Shown here piece after piece: positions 16,901 through 24,694 of a stretch of 64,000 nucleotides of DNA. The notes beneath the pieces were generated by a model. That model worked only from the letters and a program-made list of their open reading frames with translations, was not told the origin of the DNA and did not search any database. Within the stretch, counting starts at the first letter, position 1; every line of letters begins with the position of its first letter. Made by a program: the position numbers and the translations under genes. The stretch covers positions 5,352,001 to 5,416,000 of the forward strand of contig NZ_CP108093.1 of NCBI RefSeq assembly GCF_036188265.1, written 5' to 3'. This DNA comes from Streptomyces sp. NBC_00247. Its GTDB lineage: Bacteria; Actinomycetota; Actinomycetes; Streptomycetales; Streptomycetaceae.

Positions 16901-17090
16901 GATCGGCGGTCTGATCACCTCCACCCTGCTGACGCTCCTTCTGGTGCCGACGCTGTACGCCATGGTGGAGCTGGGCAAGGAGCGCCGGGCCGAGAAGAGG
17001 GCGGCCAAGCGCGAGGCGAAGGGCCAGGTCCCCGCACAGAGCGACTCCGGTACGGACGGCTCCCGCGAGGCGGCCCACTCCGGCGTCTGA
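13938..17090 (+). CDS. RND-superfamily efflux permease (AcrB/HAE1-like)
   Basis: A 1050-residue transporter with the usual RND layout. The first helix is at about 12-32, followed by a large exported loop (QLLPTIELPMVSVLAPYQGASPDVVE is the family start, split here by a conserved PYQGASP), then helices 2-6 with the proton-relay Asp-Asp in GRVVDDSIVVLENI. A second large loop and helices 7-12 follow, including GIVVTNAIVLIDLINQ. The C-terminus is basic and cytosolic. Such pumps in Gram-negatives need a periplasmic adaptor and outer-membrane channel; neither is encoded nearby, as expected in this group. Substrate unknown. The ATG is preceded by GAAGAGAG. It ends at a strong bidirectional terminator. 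Confidence 0.9.
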   Translation: MSWLSRFSLAQRALIGLISVIALVFGAIAIPQLKQQLLPTIELPMVSVLAPYQGASPDVVEKQVVEPLENAIKAVDGIEGVTSTASEGNAIVMASFDFGDEGTKQLVADIQQAVNRARSQLPEGVDPQVVAGSTDDIPAVVLAVTSDKDQQALADQLDHTVVPALEDIEGVGQVAISGVQDMQVSVVPDDQKLAAAGLSPASVSQALQAAGGTMAAGSFAESGESRTIQVGGGFTSLRQIEDVRIVPGAATGKPGKPVRLGDVATVKQEEATPVSITRTNGKPSLAVAATMDKDGSAVAISDAVEKILPDLRKDLGAGAELTVVTDQGPAVSKAISGLTIEGALGLLFAVVVILIFLASIRSTLVTAVSIPLSVVLALIVLWTRDLSLNMLTLGALTIAIGRVVDDSIVVLENIKRHLGYGEERQSAIVAAVKEVAGAVTASTLTTVAVFLPIGLVGGMVGQLFGSFSLTVTAALLASLLVSLTVVPVLSYWFLRAPKGTDENPDQARRKAEEKEAASRLQRIYVPVLGFATRRRVTSVVIALVILLGTFGMAPLLKTTLFDEGEQEVISLTQELAPGTSLDAADEAARKVEKVITADKSVKDYQVTVGSSGFLAAFGGSTGANQASYQITLKDAGDYDAAQKRIEEGLAKLDGIGQTSIAAGGGFGSQDLSVVVKAADPDVLRKASEEVRAEVKKLDGVTDVQSDLSQSVPRISVRANDKAAAAGFDQTTLGALVTGAVGGTKSGKAMLDDTERDVVVKSATPATTMAQLEDLKVGTVRLSQIADVEVVDGPVSMTRIDGQRAATITARPTDEDTGGVSQELTKKLDALDLPEGATATIGGVSADQSDAYTKLFLAMLAAVAIVFMLLVATFRSLIQPMILLVSIPFAATGAIGLLLVTGTPMGVPAMIGMLMLIGIVVTNAIVLIDLINQYRSQGMGVVEAVVEGGRHRLRPILMTALATIFALLPMALGITGEGGLISQPLAVVVIGGLITSTLLTLLLVPTLYAMVELGKERRAEKRAAKREAKGQVPAQSDSGTDGSREAAHSGV

Positions 17091-17111
17091 CCCCGCCACG
17101 GCGACGGAAGA

Positions 17112-17160
17112 AGGGCCCGGCACCCGCACTCTCCTCACGGGAGTGCGGGTGCCGGGCCCT
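17112..17160. terminator. Strong bidirectional terminator between the RND pump and nadA
   Basis: Perfect 20-bp arms (17112-17131 and 17141-17160) around a 9-base loop, placed between two convergent genes 22 and 24 bases from their ends. It can act on either strand. Confidence 0.85.
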
Positions 17161-17183
17161 CAGCCGTGCGCGGGGCGCGTGCC

Positions 17184-18380
17184 CTACGGCAGCGCCAGCA
17201 TCCGCTCCAGCGCCAGCTTCGCGTACTTCTCGGTCTCCGGGTCGACCTCGATCCGGTTGACGAGTTTGCCCTCGGCCAGCGACTCCAGCGTCCAGACCAG
17301 GTGGGGCAGGTCGATCCGGTTCATCGTGGAGCAGAAGCAGACCGTCTTGTCGAGGAAGACGATCTCCTTGTCCTCGGCGGCGAAACGATTCGCCAAACGG
17401 CGCACCAGGTTCAGCTCCGTACCGATGGCCCACTTGGAGCCGGCCGGGGCCGCTTCCAGCGCCTTGATGATGTACTCCGTCGAGCCGACCTGGTCGGCCG
17501 CCGCGACGACCTCGTGCTTGCACTCCGGGTGCACCAGGACGTTGACGCCGGGGATGCGCGCGCGGACGTCCTCGACGGACTCCACCGAGAAGCGCCCGTG
17601 CACCGAGCAGTGCCCACGCCAGAGGATCATCTTCGCGTCGCGCAGCTGCTGGGCCGTCAGGCCACCGTTCGGCTTGTGCGGGTTGTAGAGGACGCAGTCC
17701 TCCAGCGACATCCCCATGTCCCGGACGGCGGTGTTGCGACCCAGGTGCTGGTCGGGGAGGAAGAGGACCTTGTCGCCCTGCTCGAAGGCCCACTCCAGCG
17801 CCCGTTCGGCGTTGGAGGAGGTGCAGATGGTGCCGCCGTGGCGCCCGGTGAACGCCTTGATGTCGGCGGAGGAGTTCATGTACGAGACGGGGACGGTCCG
17901 GTCGGCCACGCCCGCCTCGGTCAGTACGTCCCAGCACTCGGCGACCTGCTCGGCGGTGGCCATGTCGGCCATCGAGCAGCCGGCCGCCAGGTCGGGCAGC
18001 ACGACCTTCTGGTCGTCGCCGGTCAGGATGTCCGCGGACTCGGCCATGAAGTGCACACCGCAGAAGACGATGTACTCGGCCTCCGGGCGGGCGGCGGCGT
18101 CACGGGCCAGCTTGAAAGAGTCGCCGGTGACGTCCGCGAACTGGATGACCTCGTCGCGCTGGTAGTGGTGACCGAGGACGAACACCTTGTCCCCGAGCTT
18201 CTCCTTGGCCGCGCGGGCGCGCTCCACGAGGTCCGGGTCGGACGGGGAGGGCAGGTCGCCGGGGCACTCCACTCCGCGCTCGCTCTTCGGGTCGGCCTCA
18301 CGGCCGAGCAGGAGCAGGGCCAGGGGCGACGGCTGAACATCGAGTTCCACAGGGGGGTGGGCCGTGGTCACGTCACGCAC
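17184..18380 (-). CDS. nadA: Quinolinate synthase A
   Basis: Condenses iminoaspartate with dihydroxyacetone phosphate to quinolinate, a [4Fe-4S] step of de novo NAD synthesis. Length 398 residues, the long actinobacterial type. Motifs include FVLGHHYQRDEVIQFAD, EYIVFCGVHFMAESADIL, DLAAGCSMADMA, NSSADIKAFTGRHGGTICTSSNA, LFLPDQHLGRN, WRGHCSVHGRF, VHPECKHEVV and VFLDKTVCFCSTMNRIDLPHL. The last three hold cysteines expected to bind the cluster. The GTG at 18380 has AAAGGG 6 bases ahead. No nadB or nadC lies adjacent. A perfect inverted repeat about 85 bases upstream (18462-18476) may be an operator. Confidence 0.93.
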   Translation of the reverse strand: MRDVTTAHPPVELDVQPSPLALLLLGREADPKSERGVECPGDLPSPSDPDLVERARAAKEKLGDKVFVLGHHYQRDEVIQFADVTGDSFKLARDAAARPEAEYIVFCGVHFMAESADILTGDDQKVVLPDLAAGCSMADMATAEQVAECWDVLTEAGVADRTVPVSYMNSSADIKAFTGRHGGTICTSSNAERALEWAFEQGDKVLFLPDQHLGRNTAVRDMGMSLEDCVLYNPHKPNGGLTAQQLRDAKMILWRGHCSVHGRFSVESVEDVRARIPGVNVLVHPECKHEVVAAADQVGSTEYIIKALEAAPAGSKWAIGTELNLVRRLANRFAAEDKEIVFLDKTVCFCSTMNRIDLPHLVWTLESLAEGKLVNRIEVDPETEKYAKLALERMLALP

Positions 18381-18461
18381 CCTTTCTTGTCATTGATGAG
18401 CGCGGCGGAGCCGGTCGGTGAGGCCGGTGGTCAGCGCCGGGAGTCTTTTCGTCTATTTGAC

Positions 18462-18476
18462 GTTATCTATGATAAC
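18462..18476. promoter_or_regulatory. Palindromic candidate operator between nadA and erpA
   Basis: GTTATC-TAT-GATAAC, a perfect 6-3-6 inverted repeat, in an unusually AT-rich patch of the divergent nadA/erpA region. The repeated element TTTGACG occurs at 18456-18462 and again at 18490-18496. It may bind a regulator of NAD synthesis or of iron-sulfur genes; I cannot name the protein. Confidence 0.5.
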
Positions 18477-18643
18477 CGGATCGCGTCAGTTTGACGACGT
18501 CGTTACCGTCGATGTGACGCATACCCTCGCGCGCGCCGTGTGCGAGCATGAAAAGGAACAGACGGCCGCGGGCGCGGAATGAATCCGCGCGCGCGACGGT
18601 TGCACCGTCGGCAAGCAGTCCGTACAACCCGGGAGAGAAGCAG

Positions 18644-19000
18644 ATGTCCGTATCGGACGAGACCACCACCGTGAGCGACGGCATCCTCCTGTCCGACGCC
18701 GCCGCAGCCAAGGTCAAGGGCCTGCTGGACCAGGAGGGCCGCGACGACCTCGCCCTGCGCGTCGCCGTTCAGCCCGGCGGCTGCTCCGGCCTGCGTTACC
18801 AGCTCTTCTTCGACGAGCGCTCGCTCGACGGCGACGTCGTGAAGGACTTCGACGGCGTCAAGGTCGTCACCGACCGCATGAGCGCCCCGTACCTCGGCGG
18901 TGCCTCGATCGACTTCGTCGACACCATCGAGAAGCAGGGCTTCACGATCGACAACCCCAACGCCACCGGCTCCTGCGCCTGCGGCGACTCGTTCAGCTAA
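18644..19000 (+). CDS. erpA: A-type iron-sulfur cluster insertion protein (ErpA/HesB/IscA family)
   Basis: A 118-residue A-type carrier. The three cluster-binding cysteines are present: PGGCSGLRYQL, and the C-terminal CACGDSF, with the family's LGGASIDFVDTIEKQGFTIDNPNA before them. It receives a cluster from the scaffold and delivers it to apoproteins. The ATG follows GGGAGAG by 6 bases. It is divergent from nadA, itself a [4Fe-4S] enzyme. A hairpin terminator follows. Confidence 0.9.
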   Translation: MSVSDETTTVSDGILLSDAAAAKVKGLLDQEGRDDLALRVAVQPGGCSGLRYQLFFDERSLDGDVVKDFDGVKVVTDRMSAPYLGGASIDFVDTIEKQGFTIDNPNATGSCACGDSFS

Positions 19001-19061
19001 GTCTTCACCGGTTTCCCGGAGACGCCCGGTCCACGGACCGGCTGCGGGACGAAGACGTACG

Positions 19062-19101
19062 ACGAAGGCGGCCCCGAAAGCGATTCCGGGGCCGCCTTCG
19101 T
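19062..19101. terminator. Terminator between erpA and the convergent gene
   Basis: Perfect 15-bp arms (19062-19076 and 19087-19101) with a 10-base loop, between two converging genes. Likely bidirectional. Confidence 0.8.
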
Positions 19102-19114
19102 ACGTTCCGGTGTC

Positions 19115-20530
19115 CTACCCGCGGGGAACCGGCTTGCCGGATGCCGTCTCCAGGACGGTCCGCCCGGCGAGCGGAGCGTCCAGGGCCACCGGGACGGTCA
19201 CCCTCTCGGCCATGGCCACGCAGGCCGTTCCCGGCTCCGGCCGCGGTTCGGTGATCGTGACCCGGACCTCCGTACGGTCCTCCTCGGCGCTCGCCGAGTA
19301 GGTGCCGCACACGCCGCCCCAGAACGCCACCTCCAGCGTCCGCCCGTGCTCGGTGTACGAAAGCGGCGTCACGCCGCGGGCCGGCCGCGAAGCCGACGGG
19401 GCCTCCAGGTAGGCGGGGGCGACGGCGACCTGGGCAACCGTGGAGACCGTGCCGCCCGCCTCCGGCCGCACGGTGAAGAGCCAGGACGGCACCAGGGCCG
19501 GCGCGTCGTCCACGGACTGCGCCGAGAGCCCGAACACCGCCTTCTCCACCGTCATCGGCGTCGGCGGCGCGGTGCGCCCCGAGGACGGTACGCACTCCGG
19601 TCCCGCCGTCTTCGGTCCGCCGTCCCCGCCGTCCAGGGGGACGGCCGTCGCGCAGGCGGGAGCGGTCCCGGCCCCCTGTGCGGCGTTCAGCGACGCCAGC
19701 GCGGCACGGGCGCCCACCACCGGGTAGGCGGCGTCCCGCGCCTCGGGCAGCACCAGCCGGCCCGAGGCCCCGGCCACCGCACCGTCCGGCCCCACCCGGA
19801 CGTCGGTGGACCAGCCGTGCGTGGGCAGCCCTCCCACCACCGGATCGGCGCCGACCACCCGCAGCGCGCCCAGCAGCCCGCCGTCGGTGAGCGCCGCGTC
19901 CCCCAGGCCCAGGGCCTCCAGCACCGGCCGGGCCGCCGCCCTCGCCGCCCCGGGGCTCACCGGGCTCCGGCCCGAGGGGCCGTCGGCGCACACCGAGCCG
20001 GACGGGCAGGGGGAGAGGCCGCCGGTGCCGCGCAGGTACGTCCACGTCCCCGGCGCCGCCCGGGAGACCTCCAGGTACGGCTCCGCTCCGCCCGCGCCCA
20101 GCCGCCAGTAGCCGCCCTGCGACGCCGGGGTGCCCGGCATGCCGAACACCCGGGCCAGCCGCGTCGCGTCGGCGAGGGACACGGTGGCCGCGGTCCGGTG
20201 CACCCGCGCCGTCGCGGGGCCCTCGGGGAACTCGCCGCCGGGGCGGTAGATCACGCCCGTGGGGGCCGGCTCGCCGGGAGCGATGCCCTGGGCGGCCGGA
20301 TCGGTCCGGTCGGCCGGTCCGGAGATGCTCAGGGGAGTCGGAGTCGGAGTCGGAGTAGGCGAGGCAGGTGCCGCTGCGGAGTTCTTCCCCTCGCCGCCGC
20401 TGTCCGCCGTGGCCGCCCACCAGACGCCGCCACCGCCGGCCAGCACCACCGCGGCCACCACCGCGCCGATCAGGGCCGGGGGCCGGCGCCGGGAACCGGC
20501 CGGGTTCTCGTCCGATCGCTCGATGCTCAC
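19115..20530 (-). CDS. Membrane-anchored protein of unknown function
   Basis: A 471-residue protein with a short cytosolic start (MSIERSDENPAGSRRRPP), one helix at about residues 19-42, a Ser/Pro/Thr-rich stalk with a TPTPTPTP run near 58-66, and a large exported domain. That domain contains six cysteines in CPSGSVC, PACAT, PECVPS and GGVCGTYS, plus TACVAM, suggesting disulfides. I recognise no enzyme motif. It resembles conserved Streptomyces exported proteins of unknown role. ATG at 20530, with GGAG upstream. It is monocistronic, ending near the erpA terminator. Confidence 0.75.
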   Translation of the reverse strand: MSIERSDENPAGSRRRPPALIGAVVAAVVLAGGGGVWWAATADSGGEGKNSAAAPASPTPTPTPTPLSISGPADRTDPAAQGIAPGEPAPTGVIYRPGGEFPEGPATARVHRTAATVSLADATRLARVFGMPGTPASQGGYWRLGAGGAEPYLEVSRAAPGTWTYLRGTGGLSPCPSGSVCADGPSGRSPVSPGAARAAARPVLEALGLGDAALTDGGLLGALRVVGADPVVGGLPTHGWSTDVRVGPDGAVAGASGRLVLPEARDAAYPVVGARAALASLNAAQGAGTAPACATAVPLDGGDGGPKTAGPECVPSSGRTAPPTPMTVEKAVFGLSAQSVDDAPALVPSWLFTVRPEAGGTVSTVAQVAVAPAYLEAPSASRPARGVTPLSYTEHGRTLEVAFWGGVCGTYSASAEEDRTEVRVTITEPRPEPGTACVAMAERVTVPVALDAPLAGRTVLETASGKPVPRG

Positions 20531-20678
20531 TGTGAAGCTCCTTCGCCGTCGCGTCCGGGGCGGACGCTCCCGCCCCGTCCCCGGGAAGGGGGGACGGGGC
20601 TGTGACGGGGCGGAGCGGCGATCGGTTCCCGGCGAGCACGCGACACCGGGGCGTCAACCACCTTCCCGGGTAGGGGAG

Positions 20679-20876
20679 TCAGCCGCCGTACTCCTCCGTC
20701 GCCTCGATCAGCCGCGCGGAGGCGGGCGGCACCGTGACTCCGTGAATCAGGGACGGCGCGACGGGTGGCGTGGCAGTCTTCGGCGGAACGACCCAGTGCG
20801 GCGCCATCCGCACACAGTCACGCCTCAGATCGGCCAGGCTCGCTTCGGTCTCGGTCACGACGCTGTGTGTGGGCAT
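20679..20876 (-). CDS. Small conserved protein of unknown function
   Basis: A 65-residue protein, MPTHSVVTETEASLADLRRD at its start and SARLIEATEEYGG at its end. No transmembrane helix or signal peptide. Codon usage fits the genome and the reading frame fills the gap between the exported protein and the PfkB kinase gene, so I think it is real, but nothing shows its role. The ATG lacks a strong Shine-Dalgarno. Confidence 0.6.
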   Translation of the reverse strand: MPTHSVVTETEASLADLRRDCVRMAPHWVVPPKTATPPVAPSLIHGVTVPPASARLIEATEEYGG

Positions 20877-21030
20877 ATCCGCACCGTACGCACCGATCCC
20901 ACTGAGTAGAAAGACCTACTATCGGGTAGTTTCGTCCCATCGGTACTCGGTACCTCAACGGGTAGCGTGAGGTGTCACGCCGTCCCGGAACGCTCACGCG
21001 TCTCCCCCCGCCCCGCAGGAGCAGCCTCCC

Positions 21031-22005
21031 GTGCGTATCGCAGTCACCGGCTCCATCGCCACCGACCACCTCATGACCTTCCCCGGCCGCTTCGCCGACC
21101 AGCTCGTCGCGGACCAGCTGCACACGGTCTCGCTCTCCTTCCTGGTCGACGCCCTGGACGTGCGCCGGGGAGGGGTCGCGGCCAACATCTGCTTCGGCAT
21201 GGGGCAGCTCGGCACCTCCCCGGTGCTGGTGGGCGCCGCCGGATCCGACTTCGACGAGTACCGCGCCTGGCTCGACCGGCACGGCGTGGACACCGGATCG
21301 GTCCGCATCTCCGAGGTGCTGCACACCGCGCGCTTCGTCTGCACCACGGACGCCGACCACAACCAGATCGGCTCCTTCTACACCGGCGCCATGAGCGAGG
21401 CCCGGCTGATCGAGCTGCACAGCGTCGCCGAGCGCTTCGGCGGCCTCGACCTCGTCTCCATCGGCGCCGACGACCCGGAGGCGATGCTCCGCCACACCGA
21501 GGAGTGCCGCTCCCGGGGCATCCCCTTCGCCGCGGACTTCTCCCAGCAGATCGCCCGGATGAACGGCGAAGAGATCCGGATACTGCTGGAGGGCGCGACC
21601 TACCTCTTCTCCAACGAGTACGAGAAGGGGCTCATCGAGTCCAAGACCGGGTGGACCGACGAGGAGATCCTGGCCAAGGTCGGCCACCGGGTCACCACCC
21701 TCGGCGCGCGGGGAGTGCGCATCGAGCGCGTGGGCGAGCCGGTCATCGAGGTCGGCTGCCCCGACGAGGAGGCGAAGGCCGACCCGACCGGTGTCGGCGA
21801 CGCCTTCCGCGCCGGCTTCCTCTCCGGCCTCGCCTGGGGCGTCGGCCTGGAGCGCGCCGCCCAGGTCGGCTGCATGCTCGCCACCCTGGTCATCGAGACG
21901 GTCGGCACGCAGGAGTACACCCTGCGCCGCTCCCGCTTCATGGACCGCTTCGCCAAGGCGTACGGCCACGAGGCCGCCGACGAGGTCCGCGCGCACCTCG
22001 CCTGA
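21031..22005 (+). CDS. PfkB-family carbohydrate/nucleoside kinase, probable adenosine kinase
   Basis: A 324-residue ribokinase-like enzyme. It shows the Gly pair region RRGGVAANICFGMGQLG, the lid strands, the substrate-loop GAAGSDFDEYRAWLDRHGV, and the PfkB signature 2 DPTGVGDAFRAGFLSG with the catalytic Asp. The opening MRIAVTGSIATDHLM resembles the mycobacterial adenosine kinase AdoK (Rv2202c), whose gene also neighbours ctaC; hence the probable substrate adenosine. Other sugars are possible. The GTG start follows GCAGGAG. A hairpin terminator lies just past the stop. Confidence 0.85.
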   Translation: MRIAVTGSIATDHLMTFPGRFADQLVADQLHTVSLSFLVDALDVRRGGVAANICFGMGQLGTSPVLVGAAGSDFDEYRAWLDRHGVDTGSVRISEVLHTARFVCTTDADHNQIGSFYTGAMSEARLIELHSVAERFGGLDLVSIGADDPEAMLRHTEECRSRGIPFAADFSQQIARMNGEEIRILLEGATYLFSNEYEKGLIESKTGWTDEEILAKVGHRVTTLGARGVRIERVGEPVIEVGCPDEEAKADPTGVGDAFRAGFLSGLAWGVGLERAAQVGCMLATLVIETVGTQEYTLRRSRFMDRFAKAYGHEAADEVRAHLA

Positions 22006-22017
22006 GCCCGGGTCCTT

Positions 22018-22049
22018 CCGTACGGTCCGGTTCCCGCCGGACCGTACGG
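22018..22049. terminator. Terminator between PfkB kinase and cysteine desulfurase genes
   Basis: Perfect 13-bp arms (22018-22030 and 22037-22049) with a 6-base loop between convergent genes, 12 bases after the kinase stop. Likely bidirectional. Confidence 0.75.
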
Positions 22050-22062
22050 GCCTCCGGTCTCC

Positions 22063-23457
22063 TCAGCCCAGTCGGCGGACCACGTACGCCGCGCCCCGCT
22101 CCGCCGGCTCCTCGCCCACGTACTCCTGCTCCCGCATCTCGCACCAGGCCGGGATGTCCAGCCGGGCCGCCTCGTCGTCGGCGAGCACCGTGACCGTGCC
22201 GCCCACCGGTACGTCGCCGATCACCTTGGCGAGTTCGATCACCGGGACCGGGCAGCGCCGGCCCAGCGCATCCACCACGAGCGAGGCGGCCGGCGCGACG
22301 GCGGCGGACCCGGCGGACCCGCCGGCCACCGGAACTCCGAGGCGCTCCCGGACCCCGGCGACCACCCCTGGCAGCACGTCGAGGAAGCGCTCCACGTCCG
22401 AGGCGGCCGTGCCCGCGGGCAGCGACACCCGGACGTTTCCCTCCGAGAGCACCCCCATCGCCTTCAGCACATGGCTGGGCGTCAGCGTGCTGCTGGTGCA
22501 GGACGAACCGGACGATACGGAGAAACCGGCCCGGTCCAGCTCGTGCAGCAGGGTCTCCCCGTCGACGTAGAGGCAGGAGAAGGTGACGACGTGCGGCAGC
22601 CGCCGCCCCGGGTCGCCCACCACCTCCACGTCCGGCACCCGGGCCGCCACCTCCGCGCGGACGCGGTCCACCAGCGCCCGCAGCCGCGCCGCCTCCGCTT
22701 CCGCCTCGGCGCGCACCGCGCGCAGCGAGGCGGCGGCGGCCACGATCGCCGGCAGGTTCTCGAAGCCGGCCGACCGCCCCGACTCCCGTTCGTCGGCGGG
22801 GCCCTGGGGTGCGAACCTGACCCCCTTGCGTACCGCCAGCAGTCCGACGCCCGCCGGTCCGCCCCACTTGTGCGCGCTCGCCGTCAGCAGTGACCAGCCG
22901 TCCGCCACCCGCCCCCACCCCAGCGACTGCGCCGCGTCCACCAGCAGGGGGACCCCCGCTTCCCGGCAGAGGGCGGCGACGGCCGCCACCGGCTGCTCGG
23001 TGCCCACCTCGTGGTTGGCGGACTGGAGGCAGGCGAGCGCGGTGTCCTCGCGCAGGGCGGCGCCGAACACCGCGGAATCCACCGCTCCGGTCCGTTCCAC
23101 CGGCACCTCGGTGAAGGACCCGCCGGCGGCCTCGTGCGAGGCCGCGGCATGGAATACCGACGAGTGTTCGACGGCCGACGCGACCAGGCGACGGCCGACA
23201 CGCCGACGGCCCGAAAGAGCTCCGGCAATTCCCATGTGCACCGCGGCCGTCCCCGAAGGGGTGAAAACGAGCTCGTCCGGGCGGCAGCCGACCGCCTCGG
23301 CCGCCGCCTCGCGGGCGGCGTCCAGCAGCATCCGGGCCCGCCGTCCCTCCCGGTAGAGCCGGGCGGGATCGGCCCAGCCCTCGTCCAGGGAGGCCAGCAG
23401 GGCCTGACGGGCCACGGGATGCAGGGGCGCGGAGGAGGCGGCGTCGAAGTAGGGCAC
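22063..23457 (-). CDS. Cysteine desulfurase fused to a TusA-type sulfur carrier
   Basis: A 464-residue fusion. Residues 1-375 form a class V aminotransferase/NifS-type desulfurase: FDAASSAPLHP at the N-terminus, PLP-binding Lys197 in TASAHKWGG, the His region ANHEVGTEQ, and a mobile active-site loop with Cys320 in SVSSGSSCTSS. Residues about 388-464 are TusA-like: LVVDALGRRCPVPVIELAK with the sulfur-accepting Cys402 in a CPxP motif. The enzyme could therefore take sulfur from cysteine and hand it to its own carrier domain. The final acceptor (tRNA, molybdopterin, cluster) is not shown. ATG at 23457. It diverges from ctaC. Confidence 0.9.
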   Translation of the reverse strand: MPYFDAASSAPLHPVARQALLASLDEGWADPARLYREGRRARMLLDAAREAAAEAVGCRPDELVFTPSGTAAVHMGIAGALSGRRRVGRRLVASAVEHSSVFHAAASHEAAGGSFTEVPVERTGAVDSAVFGAALREDTALACLQSANHEVGTEQPVAAVAALCREAGVPLLVDAAQSLGWGRVADGWSLLTASAHKWGGPAGVGLLAVRKGVRFAPQGPADERESGRSAGFENLPAIVAAAASLRAVRAEAEAEAARLRALVDRVRAEVAARVPDVEVVGDPGRRLPHVVTFSCLYVDGETLLHELDRAGFSVSSGSSCTSSTLTPSHVLKAMGVLSEGNVRVSLPAGTAASDVERFLDVLPGVVAGVRERLGVPVAGGSAGSAAVAPAASLVVDALGRRCPVPVIELAKVIGDVPVGGTVTVLADDEAARLDIPAWCEMREQEYVGEEPAERGAAYVVRRLG

Positions 23458-23728
23458 CCCGCCACGCTAGCCCGCGGGCGGGCCGCCGCCGGTGGCGGCC
23501 GCCCGCGAACCAGGAAAGGGAACGTCAGATGGGCCCCGGAAGCCGGGATTCCACCCCTTCGGGGTGTCGGACGGCGCGTTGGGCACCCTCCCCGCGCGAC
23601 CCCAAATAGCGTCCAGTAGGGTTTGGTCCGCATAAACATCCAAACCCCTGCCCGCGACAGGGCGGCGACCGACCAGAGACATACGGGCGCGCCGACCGTA
23701 GCGGGCGAGACTCTCGGGAAGGCGCTAC

Positions 23729-24694
23729 GTGAGTCCCAACGGCTCCGACCGCTCGTCGCGGCGCCCGATGCGGCGGAAGCTGCCGCAGGTGCTGACTGCG
23801 GGCCTGGTCCTGGCGACGGCCTCCGGTTGTTCGTACAACTGGCAGGATTTCCCTCGCCTCGGTATGCCTACCCCGGTAACGGAAGAGGCCCCTCGGATCC
23901 TCTCCCTCTGGCAGGGCTCGTGGGCGGCAGCGCTCGCCACGGGTGTCCTCGTCTGGGGGCTGATCCTGTGGAGCGCCGTCTTCCACCGGCGTAGCCGGAC
24001 CAAGGTGGAGGTCCCTCCGCAGACCAGGTACAACATGCCCATCGAGGCGCTGTACACAGTGGTCCCCCTCATCATCGTCTCGGTGCTCTTCTACTTCACC
24101 GCGCGCGATGAATCGAAGCTCCTCACCCTCTCCACCAAGCCCGTCCACAACATCAACGTGGTCGGCTACCAGTGGAGCTGGGCGTTCAACTACGTCGAGG
24201 ACGTGGACGGCTCGCCGTCCACCACCAAGACGCCCGAGGAGCTCTCCTCGATCCCCGACCGCTACCTCGCGGACTTCCCGAAGGGCGCCGGCGGCGTCTA
24301 CGACGCGGGAATCCCGGGCACGCGCAACCCCCAGACCGGCAACCCGGGTCCGACCCTGTGGCTGCCGAAGGGCGAGAAGGTCCGCTTCATCCTCACTTCG
24401 CGTGACGTCATCCACTCCTTCTGGGTGGTGCCGTTCCTCATGAAGCAGGACGTCATCCCGGGCCACACCAACGCGTTCGAGGTGACTCCGAACAAGGAGG
24501 GCACCTTCATGGGCAAGTGCGCCGAGCTCTGCGGAGTCGACCACTCCCGGATGCTCTTCAACGTCAAGGTGGTCTCTCCCGAGCGTTACCAGCAGCACCT
24601 CAAGGAGCTGGCGGAGAAGGGGCAGACGGGCTACGTGCCGTCAGGCATCGAGCAGACTGACCCCGCCAGGAATGCGGAGACCAACAAACTGTGA
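23729..24694 (+). CDS. ctaC: Cytochrome c oxidase subunit II
   Basis: The 321-residue subunit II of the aa3 oxidase. It has a basic start and a lipobox (VLATASGC), then two helices at about residues 61-82 and 106-125, and the exported cupredoxin domain with the CuA site: His in VIHSFWVVPFLMKQD, and the cluster CAELCGVDHSRM with two Cys, Glu, His and Met. Electrons arrive from the bc1 complex and pass to heme a. The GTG at 23729 has GGGAAGG upstream. Its stop overlaps the ctaD start. A TAGGGT at 23617-23622 is a probable -10, giving a leader of about 100 bases. Confidence 0.95.
   Translation: MSPNGSDRSSRRPMRRKLPQVLTAGLVLATASGCSYNWQDFPRLGMPTPVTEEAPRILSLWQGSWAAALATGVLVWGLILWSAVFHRRSRTKVEVPPQTRYNMPIEALYTVVPLIIVSVLFYFTARDESKLLTLSTKPVHNINVVGYQWSWAFNYVEDVDGSPSTTKTPEELSSIPDRYLADFPKGAGGVYDAGIPGTRNPQTGNPGPTLWLPKGEKVRFILTSRDVIHSFWVVPFLMKQDVIPGHTNAFEVTPNKEGTFMGKCAELCGVDHSRMLFNVKVVSPERYQQHLKELAEKGQTGYVPSGIEQTDPARNAETNKL

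Noticed and set aside
19115..19400. Possible second gene on the plus strand facing the exported protein
   Set aside because: Product is shadow sequence; no start signal, and the minus-strand frame has normal codon bias.
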